Source: Deltaproteobacteria bacterium (GTDB lineage Bacteria; Desulfobacterota; Desulfarculia; Adiutricales; Adiutricaceae). Taken from it: a stretch of 11,150 nt of DNA. Shown here piece after piece: positions 7,037 through 11,150 of the stretch. The translations under genes and the position numbers were made by a program. Within the stretch, counting starts at the first letter, position 1. Each line of letters begins with the position of its first letter. Under the pieces are notes generated by a model. It saw only the letters and a list, made by a program, of their open reading frames with translations, made no database searches and was not told where the DNA came from. The stretch is taken from assembly GCA_031277995.1 (NCBI GenBank), contig JAITLH010000099.1, positions 1 to 11,150 of the forward strand, read 5' to 3'.

Positions 7037-8061
7037 GGTTTGTCCGCTGACCACCATATCGTTACGGGTGGTGGCGGCCTCCTTTCTAAGATTTTTATAA
7101 CGCCGGTTAATGGAAACGACGACTTATCGCCAAAGAAAAAACTAATCGCGCGTACGCTCGGCCCGATTTCGCCCCGTCCATATGGGCCTTTCGCCCAGGC
7201 TTCCCGGGGCGGCCGCTACCCCAAGAAAAAAAAACGAAAACCGACTCCCGGGGCGAAACCCTCGACTTAAACGGCCAAAGGCTTAACGATGACCCCATAA
7301 GCTCGGGACCATCATCTTTACCTACATTATAATAGCAAAAATTTTAACCTCCCGTTGGGAAAATCTCAAAACTTGACTTTGAAACGGCTTTTTAACCAAG
7401 GCCGGGCCAAAAGCCCCAAGGTTACCAAGGTTTGGCCAAAAAAAAAGCCCGGCCGGATTTTTTGGGTTCCCCAAAAAAACCCCCTCGTTTATGGCCCGGC
7501 CAAAGGCGCTATGGGCAGGGGCTTATCGGGGATCGAAGCGGCGGTGTTTTGGCCTGGGCTGGGGAGCGGAACTTATCCATGGGGCACGGGTTTTGGTTTT
7601 TTGACGATTATTTCAAGTCATATTAAAATCTTGAGCCTGGGCCTTTTGGGCGCGCGCCTAAAAAGGCCCAGGGGACTTTGGCGGCTGGTGAAGTTAACGG
7701 ATTTTTTCGCCAAAGGGTTGGGGCGATTGGCCGGGCGGGGCCAGGCGAATCGAGAAAAAGGCCAAGCGCTTTGACAAACTAAAAGATAACCAAAGTCACC
7801 GAAAAAAAGACCGAGGGTATACGAAAAACGGGAAATTTTCGAGGGGAATGGGCCTGGGGTCAAGGGTTATTTTGCAAGCTCAAAAAAAGACAAAAGATCA
7901 AAGTTGGCGCGTCCTCCGATTAAAGCTCCGATGTGACAACGCCAAAGAAGAAATTTACATAAGTTGTTAATTTTTAAGTACTTATCGCCTTGGGTTCACC
8001 TTGGTGGGAAAGCGCGAGACACTAAGGCGTGATTATTTTTGTAATATTCTGCTGAAAACTA
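7037..8061. other. Gene-free interval upstream of metK
   Basis: No supported gene. 7100-7290 is G/C-rich with A runs and would be the metK leader; the frames there (both strands) are low-complexity Arg/Pro/Lys-rich and have no motif. The frame at 7355-7774 begins with TTG, has no ribosome-binding site, and its product is Gly/Lys/Pro-rich without recognisable domains. A TATAAT-like hexamer at 7328-7333 has no good -35 on either strand. From about 7870 the sequence becomes AT-richer, leading to a hairpin at 7984-8033 and the promoter at 8062. Confidence 0.55.
7984..8039 (+). other. Structured element: 8-bp stem enclosing a hairpin, then T run
   Basis: ATCGCCTT (7984-7991) pairs with AAGGCG(T)GAT (8024-8033), one bulged T. 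The stem encloses a CACC-TT-GGTG hairpin and is followed by TATTTTT. The shape fits an intrinsic terminator or a small folded RNA, but no gene upstream on this strand is convincing, so what it would terminate is unclear. Confidence 0.35.
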
Positions 8062-8090
8062 TTGACAAAAAAAAATTTTTCTAATAGTAT
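8062..8090 (+). promoter_or_regulatory. Sigma70-type promoter upstream of the orphan ORF
   Basis: TTGACA (8062-8067, exact consensus) is followed after exactly 17 bases by TAGTAT (8085-8090, 4 of 6). The A9-T5 tract in the spacer would bend the DNA. Transcription would start near 8097, about 77 bases before the proposed GTG start at 8174. Confidence 0.6.
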
Positions 8091-8173
8091 TAAGGCAAAT
8101 CAATACCTCGGCAAGCTATCCCCCTTCGCGCGGTCGCGTGGGAAGCGATTTTGGAGACCTTGGAAGCAGTATA

Positions 8174-8470
8174 GTGAATCTTATACTTTCTCAGACGAAA
8201 TCCTCGCTCATTGACGCCCGGTATTTAAGGTTTTTCTCGGATAGCCTTAAACGCCACGGCTTGGTACCCACTTTTCCCAACCAATCCATCCACGATCCAA
8301 TCAAACCATTTGGTGAGTCGCCTTACGGGGATACCCCCAGAGAGGAATCTTCATACGGGGGCTCAACGATTAGCCGTATCAATTCCGGCTTTTTCATAGA
8401 CGTCTTCAACCCAAACGACGTCAAAATTTTGCCTGGCCATAGACAAGAGCTCTTAGACTTGACCGCCTGA
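8174..8470 (+). CDS. Hypothetical small protein
   Basis: I do not recognise this gene. It would encode 98 residues starting (M/V)NLILSQTKSSLIDARYL and ending RQELLDLTA. No signal peptide or membrane segment is visible. The N-terminal third looks helical (IDARYLRFFSDSLKRHGL), the middle is rich in Pro, Gly, Ser and Tyr, and the end (FFIDVFNPNDVKIL) looks like a strand followed by a helix. Support for it being real: a good promoter at 8062-8090, a GGAAG seven bases before the GTG at 8174, no competing frame on the other strand, and an amino-acid make-up more balanced than the chance frames around it. An in-frame GTG at 8138 would add 12 residues but has no ribosome-binding site. It could still be a chance frame over a noncoding RNA. 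Confidence 0.38.
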   Translation: MNLILSQTKSSLIDARYLRFFSDSLKRHGLVPTFPNQSIHDPIKPFGESPYGDTPREESSYGGSTISRINSGFFIDVFNPNDVKILPGHRQELLDLTA

Positions 8471-8818
8471 CGGTTTCGTTTAAGGGCTTTATTTTTTGGC
8501 TTTTAAAAAAAATCGACCCGACCCGATCTCGGGGTTTGGTTTTTTGGCCCTTTGTTTAAGGACAAACGAAGACGGCTCACGCGCCTTGTCCTCGCGATTA
8601 TTTTGGCGACTGGCCAAAAGGCCTTTATGGCCAGTCGCCTCGACGGATTTCAAATAACGATAGAGAAACTCGCGTCGGTTCGTTTGGTTCCGACACTAAA
8701 AATTAAATCGGTCCCTCGCCTGGGGCCAAAAGCTAAACCGGGTCGGCATTATGTCAAGGTGACCAGGCCGGCCCCATTTCCTCCTTCGAATCAAGTCGAA
8801 GATTTTTTTGGGTGAATT
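8471..8818. other. Interval upstream of the HU gene
   Basis: No recognised gene. A TTG-initiated frame at 8552-8815 stops four bases before the HU start, but has no Shine-Dalgarno and no motif, and is probably chance. The main structure is the inverted repeat at 8605-8639. AAGGGC near 8485 and GGCCCTT near 8545 could pair over a long loop. No consensus promoter for the HU gene was found here; it may be read from the 8062 promoter. Confidence 0.45.
8605..8639. repeat. 11-bp perfect inverted repeat upstream of the HU gene
   Basis: GGCGACTGGCC (8605-8615) pairs with GGCCAGTCGCC (8629-8639) around a 13-base loop. No T run follows, so it is not an ordinary terminator. It lies about 180 bases before the HU start and could be a regulatory hairpin or a cruciform-type protein-binding site. 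Confidence 0.7.
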
Positions 8819-9091
8819 ATGAAAAAAACTGAATTGATCGCCAAGCTGGCTGAGGATACCGGTCTCAGCCAAGTCGCCACCAAGTCCGTCGTCGACGGGT
8901 TGGTCGCGACCATCCTCAAAACCGTAAAGAAAGAAAAACGGTTCGCCCTCTCCGGCCTGGGCGTTTTCCACCTGGTCAAGAGGGCCAAAAGGACTTGCCG
9001 CAATCCCCAAACCGGCGAGCAAATTAAGGTCAAGGCCCACAACGCCCTAACCTTCAAGCCCTCCAAGTCCGTCAAGATCAGCTTCGCTTAA
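8819..9091 (+). CDS. HU/IHF-family DNA-binding protein
   Basis: A 90-residue nucleoid-associated protein that bends and compacts DNA as a dimer. It is the normal length and has the family order: two N-terminal dimerising helices (MKKTELIAKLAEDTGLSQ, then VVDGLVATILKTVKKEK), the FALSGLGVFHLVKRAKRTCRNP beta region, and the DNA-intercalating arm RNPQTGEQIKVKA with the conserved Pro. The end KSVKISFA is a few residues different from the usual KALKDAV. Sequence alone does not firmly separate HU from an IHF-like subunit. The start has only a weak GGGTG five bases upstream. Codons are strongly C/G-ending (AAG, ATC, GTC, GCC), as in the corrinoid gene, which fits high expression. Two terminators follow immediately, so it is probably the last gene of its transcript. 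Confidence 0.95.
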   Translation: MKKTELIAKLAEDTGLSQVATKSVVDGLVATILKTVKKEKRFALSGLGVFHLVKRAKRTCRNPQTGEQIKVKAHNALTFKPSKSVKISFA

Positions 9092-9111
9092 AACTTAAGC
9101 TGACCCGACCC

Positions 9112-9150
9112 GGGGCCCCCCTTTTTCGTCCGGGCCCCAAGGCTTTTTTT
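9112..9150 (+). terminator. First terminator after the HU gene
   Basis: GGGGCCC (9112-9118) pairs with GGGCCCC (9132-9138) over a 13-base loop and is followed by AAGGC and T7. It starts 20 bases after the HU stop codon. A small GCTTAA/TTAAGC hairpin (9086-9100) overlaps the stop codon itself. Confidence 0.6.
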
Positions 9151-9151
9151 C

Positions 9152-9188
9152 ACCCCCTCCCGCGCCCTTTGGCGGGAGGGGGTTTTTT
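9152..9188 (+). terminator. Second, very strong terminator after the HU gene
   Basis: A perfect 12-bp stem with an 8-base loop: ACCCCCTCCCGC (9152-9163) with GCGGGAGGGGGT (9172-9183), running directly into a T run (9183-9188). This is a textbook intrinsic terminator and backs up the one just before it. Confidence 0.92.
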
Positions 9189-9551
9189 AGCGCCCGGGCT
9201 TTTGGGGGGGTTGGCCGCGGCCAGGTTGGCCTGGGCGGGCCGTTTTCGCCAAAATAAATTTACAAAAAATTAGCCCGGGGGCGGCGGGGGAAAATAAACT
9301 AAGGGGCATAAAACGCTCGATTCAAGGGGAATAATATTAAATAATTTTGGAGTGTTAGCTATAGGATTGGGGACAAATTGGGGTCTGGGCGGCGGCCGGG
9401 GGAAAGGGCTTACGAACCCGGTTAGGGGGGCCTAAGGGGAGAATATCTAGGTAAAAACGGGGTTTTTTTGGGCCGAATTTGGCCCCGGGCGGAGGGCTAA
9501 AAGGCCGTAATAGCTTGGAATGGCAAGGGTTTTATGTTTGTCAAAAAAAAC
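9189..9551. other. Gene-free interval before the corrinoid-protein promoter
   Basis: No open frame of note and no repeat was recognised. The plus strand is strongly G-rich, with many GGGG and GGCC runs, interrupted by an AT-rich stretch at about 9320-9350. No known riboswitch or RNA gene is evident. Confidence 0.5.
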
Positions 9552-9580
9552 TTGCGTTGTCTGGCACAAATTCATATAAT
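9552..9580 (+). promoter_or_regulatory. Sigma70-type promoter of the corrinoid-protein gene
   Basis: TATAAT (9575-9580, exact) lies 17 bases after TTGCGT (9552-9557, 3 of 6). Transcription would start near 9587, giving a leader of about 120 bases to the ATG at 9710. The leader also contains an ATG at 9599 in frame with the gene. Confidence 0.65.
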
Positions 9581-9709
9581 GGGTTTAAGGTCATATAGAT
9601 GAATATCGATTTTTTTATATTGACCCGGTCGTTTTTAAATATGGGGAGCCGGCCCGAGAAACCAAAGGCGACTCCACCGGCCCCGCGAATCTTAGAGGAG
9701 AGCCATACA

Positions 9710-10336
9710 ATGTCTATCAAAGACGTTTACCAAGCGGTTATCGATTTCGATGAAGACGCCATGCCGGATCTGATCCAAAAGGAATTGGCCAGCGGCACGG
9801 ACATCCAAAAATTACTTCAGGAGGGCCTGATCGCCCCCATGGATTACGTCGGCAAGCAGTTTTCCGAGGGCGAACTCTTCGTCCCCGAGATGCTCATGGC
9901 CGCCCAGACCATGAAAAAAGGCCTGGAGATCCTAAAGCCCAAGTTGGGGGCCGGAGGCGGTTCCTCGGCCGGCACCATCGTCATTGGCACGGTCAAGGGC
10001 GATCTCCATGACATCGGCAAAAACCTGGTTGGCATGATGCTGGAAGGCGGCGGTTTTGAGATCATCGACTTGGGCGTTGACGTCGAGCCCAAGGCCTTCG
10101 TCGAGGCGGCCAAGAAGAACGGGGCCAAGATCGTTGGCCTAAGCGCCCTTCTAACCACGACCATGCCGGCCATGGAAGAAACCGTTAACGCCCTAAAGGA
10201 AGCCGGTCTCGAAGTCAAGACCATGGTTGGCGGCGCCCCCGTGACCAAGGCCTTCGCGGATAAGATCGGGGCCACCGGGTATTCCGAGGACGCCCCCGGC
10301 GCCGTCGAGTTGGCCCGTCGCTTGTCGGCCGCTTAA
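9710..10336 (+). CDS. Cobalamin-binding corrinoid protein of a methyltransferase system (MtgC/MtbC/MtaC type)
   Basis: Carries a methyl group on cobalt between a substrate-specific methyltransferase and a second one that passes it to or from a C1 carrier; cytoplasmic. The 208 residues match the family: an N-terminal helical cap (1-80; ...VPEMLMAAQTMKKGLEILKP), a Gly-rich linker, then the B12-binding Rossmann domain with GTVKGDLHDIGKNLVG, where His100 in D-x-H-x-x-G is the lower cobalt ligand. The S-x-L element (Ser145-Ala-Leu147), the VGGAPVT loop (173-179) and the family's C-terminal DAPGAVELARRL follow. The start at 9710 is supported by AGAGGAG nine bases upstream; an in-frame ATG at 9599 would add 37 unconserved residues. 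The next gene encodes a plausible methyltransferase partner, but 625 bases away. C/G-ending codons suggest high expression. The methyl donor (methylamine, methanol, glycine betaine, methoxylated aromatic) cannot be told from this subunit. Confidence 0.93.
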   Translation: MSIKDVYQAVIDFDEDAMPDLIQKELASGTDIQKLLQEGLIAPMDYVGKQFSEGELFVPEMLMAAQTMKKGLEILKPKLGAGGGSSAGTIVIGTVKGDLHDIGKNLVGMMLEGGGFEIIDLGVDVEPKAFVEAAKKNGAKIVGLSALLTTTMPAMEETVNALKEAGLEVKTMVGGAPVTKAFADKIGATGYSEDAPGAVELARRLSAA

Positions 10337-10408
10337 GCGCTTTGGCGCTTGGCCGATTCGGGCCATGGGCGCCCTTTGGCGCGCCTAGCCCAAACCAGGC
10401 GGTTTTTT
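10326..10408 (+). terminator. Terminator-like hairpin series after the corrinoid gene
   Basis: CGGCC plus AAGCGC (10326-10340, with a 4-base bulge) pairs with GCGCTTGGCCG (10345-10355), overlapping the stop codon. GCGCC/GGCGC (10369-10382) follows, then CGCCT/AGGCG (10382-10401) with T6 at 10403-10408. The last of these has a terminator layout, but its stem is only 5 bp, so read-through into the next gene is possible. Confidence 0.45.
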
Positions 10409-10439
10409 GGCCGCGGCTAAAAAAGTTTTAAGCGCCCCT

Positions 10440-10467
10440 TTGTAAACGCGGCTTTTTTAGCTATACT
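10440..10467 (+). promoter_or_regulatory. Candidate promoter for the methyltransferase gene
   Basis: TTGTAA (10440-10445, 4 of 6) and TATACT (10462-10467, 5 of 6) are separated by 16 bases. If used, transcription starts near 10474 and leaves a leader of nearly 490 bases before the ATG at 10962. Confidence 0.4.
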
Positions 10468-10473
10468 AACCGG

Positions 10474-10881
10474 CGAACGAGATCAAGCCTTTGTTTTTTG
10501 GCCTTTTTTTAGGTTTACCCCTTGGTTTTTTAAGGGGCGACCAAAACAAGTGGCCTTTTCCCGGGATTTATTGGCCTGGGCAAGGTCGCTTCCCGAAATA
10601 ATCGGGACCCTTGAGCCGGGTCTCGGTAAAGTCGGTTTTCGTTGGGCTTAATCATGGCCACCCATGGCCAAAGGCGAGCCCGGAGGTAGAAAACGAAATT
10701 CGAAGCGGCCCACTTTTCGGCCCCCATAATCCCAAAATAACCTTGGCCCATAGGGCGCGCTAAGCCCGAGAGCGACATGGGCTAACCAAAACCCCAAAAG
10801 TCCAAAGAGTCAACCGCCCCGGGCCTTTCCTAAGCGCCCCGGAAAATTCAAAATTTCTCGCTTTTAGAGTTATTTTTTCCC
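10474..10881 (+). other. Long, hairpin-rich leader or spacer before the methyltransferase gene
   Basis: No gene was recognised; the minus-strand frame at 10530-10778 has no motif. Inverted repeats visible: CCCCTT/AAGGGG (10518-10537); TCCCGA/TCGGGA around AATAA (near 10588-10605); and a nested pair with GGGCT (10644-10648) and AGCCC (10677-10681) enclosing TGGCC/GGCCA (10655-10670). I looked for the conserved boxes of cobalamin and SAM riboswitches and did not find them. It may be a regulatory leader of unknown type or simple spacer. Confidence 0.35.
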
Positions 10882-10920
10882 GGTCCGTTTCGGTCCCCAC
10901 CGAAACGGACCACCATTTTT
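10882..10920 (+). terminator. Strong intrinsic terminator just upstream of the methyltransferase gene
   Basis: A perfect 13-bp stem, GGTCCGTTTCGGT (10882-10894) with ACCGAAACGGACC (10899-10911), a CCCC tetraloop, and ATTTTT ending at 10920. It ends only 41 bases before the start codon at 10962, so unless it terminates an unseen upstream transcript it would act as an attenuator of the gene. Confidence 0.8.
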
Positions 10921-10948
10921 ACCCCCGGCCGCGGCCGGGGGTACCCCC
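10920..10948. repeat. Perfect 24-bp palindrome overlapping a second, alternative palindrome
   Basis: 10920-10943 equals its own reverse complement, built from TACCCCCGGCCG and its mirror with no spacer. Its right arm also forms the 12-bp palindrome GGGGGTACCCCC at 10937-10948, so the G run can pair leftwards or rightwards but not both. It starts where the terminator's T run ends and stops 13 bases before the ATG. It could be a dimeric repressor site in DNA or an RNA switch near the ribosome-binding region. Confidence 0.85.
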
Positions 10949-10961
10949 TGGGTGTTGTCAT

Positions 10962-11150
10962 ATGATTATCGTTGGAGAATTAATTAACGCCAGCCGCAAG
11001 GCCATCGGGGCCGCCATCGAAAAAGGCGACTCCGATTACATCAAATCGGTGGCCGTGGACGAGGACAAGGCCGGAGCCCATTACATCGACGTCAACGCGG
11101 GCATCTACGTTGGCAAGGAAGCCGAATACCTTAAGTGGCTAACCACCACC
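10962..11150 (+). CDS. Methyltetrahydrofolate:corrinoid methyltransferase (MtgA/AcsE-type, pterin-binding), N-terminal part
   Basis: The gene runs off the right edge; 63 codons are visible. MIIVGELINASRKAIGAAI matches the first strand and loop of the pterin-binding TIM-barrel family (dihydropteroate synthase, MeTr/AcsE, MtgA-like). DEDKAGAHYIDVNAG is the second family signature, in which Asp-x-Asn contacts the pterin. GKEAEYLKWLTTT follows as expected. Enzymes of this type move a methyl group between a corrinoid protein and tetrahydrofolate; the corrinoid protein upstream is the natural partner. Direction (towards methyl-THF for C1 oxidation, or from it for acetyl-CoA synthesis) cannot be told. 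There is no good Shine-Dalgarno; only GGGTG about 7 bases upstream, as in the HU gene. Without the rest of the protein, a methionine-synthase-like or dihydropteroate synthase-related enzyme is not fully excluded, but GELINAS and the neighbouring corrinoid gene favour the methyltransferase. Confidence 0.87.
   Translation, partial: MIIVGELINASRKAIGAAIEKGDSDYIKSVAVDEDKAGAHYIDVNAGIYVGKEAEYLKWLTTT

Noticed and set aside
7037..7320. SAM riboswitch in the metK leader
   Set aside because: None of the conserved core boxes of the known SAM or SAH riboswitch classes could be found by eye on the minus strand.
7355..7774. Plus-strand 139-residue frame
   Set aside because: TTG start, no ribosome-binding site, Gly/Pro/Lys-rich composition and no motif; likely a chance frame in a G/C-rich spacer.
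8552..8815. Plus-strand 87-residue frame ending four bases before the HU gene
   Set aside because: The close spacing looks operon-like, but it begins with TTG, lacks a Shine-Dalgarno and spans the 11-bp inverted repeat; no domain was recognised.
9562..9578. TGGCAC as a sigma54 promoter half-site before the corrinoid gene
   Set aside because: The required TTGC(A/T)-like half with GC at the right spacing is absent, while a good sigma70 -10 overlaps.
10530..10778. Minus-strand 82-residue frame
   Set aside because: No family match, and it overlaps a hairpin-rich leader of the opposite strand.
10474..10881. Cobalamin riboswitch before the methyltransferase
   Set aside because: The B12-box and other conserved segments are not visible; only generic hairpins are.

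Overview
The window looks like a gram-negative, sulfate-reducer/acetogen type of bacterium, most plausibly Desulfobacterota (old Deltaproteobacteria). This rests on gene content only: a C5-pathway HemA beside a stand-alone precorrin-2 dehydrogenase, and a small corrinoid protein followed by a methyltetrahydrofolate-type methyltransferase. No taxonomic marker gene is present. Only a little over half of the window is assigned to genes or tRNAs. The long spacers contain mostly short homopolymer runs and GGCC-rich patches, which would fit a reduced or eroding genome such as a host-associated lineage. That last point is inference.

Layout, left to right. (1) Minus strand, 1-2484: the first 55 codons of an HPt (histidine phosphotransfer) protein, hemA with a near-perfect sigma70 promoter of its own, and a precorrin-2 dehydrogenase/sirohydrochlorin ferrochelatase-type gene. 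(2) 2485-3652: no recognisable gene. (3) 3653-4079: two plus-strand class II tRNA-Ser genes (UGA and GCU anticodons), the second followed by a terminator. (4) 4290-5860: a hairpin-rich noncoding stretch, an IS4-type transposase gene with an altered catalytic block and a short C-terminus, a four-unit tandem repeat and a strong hairpin terminator. (5) Minus strand, 5873-7036: metK. (6) 7037-8818: mostly non-genic, with one possible small orphan gene behind a good promoter. (7) Plus strand, 8819-9188: an HU-family DNA-binding protein with two terminators. (8) Plus strand, 9552-11150: a corrinoid protein with its own promoter, a 625-base structured interval, and the first 63 codons of a pterin-dependent methyltransferase cut by the window edge.

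How the genes fit together: HemA starts tetrapyrrole synthesis, the precorrin-2 dehydrogenase directs it towards siroheme and possibly cobalamin, MetK supplies SAM for those ring methylations, and the corrinoid protein with its methyltransferase uses cobalamin to move methyl groups to or from tetrahydrofolate. They are not one operon, so the link is metabolic, not transcriptional.

The observations most worth checking are: Tyr in place of the conserved His99 of HemA; the transposase with Asp in place of the catalytic Glu; and the leader before the methyltransferase, which has a 13-bp terminator hairpin followed at once by a perfect 24-bp palindrome that can refold in a second way just upstream of the start codon. 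No clearly new multi-gene system was found.
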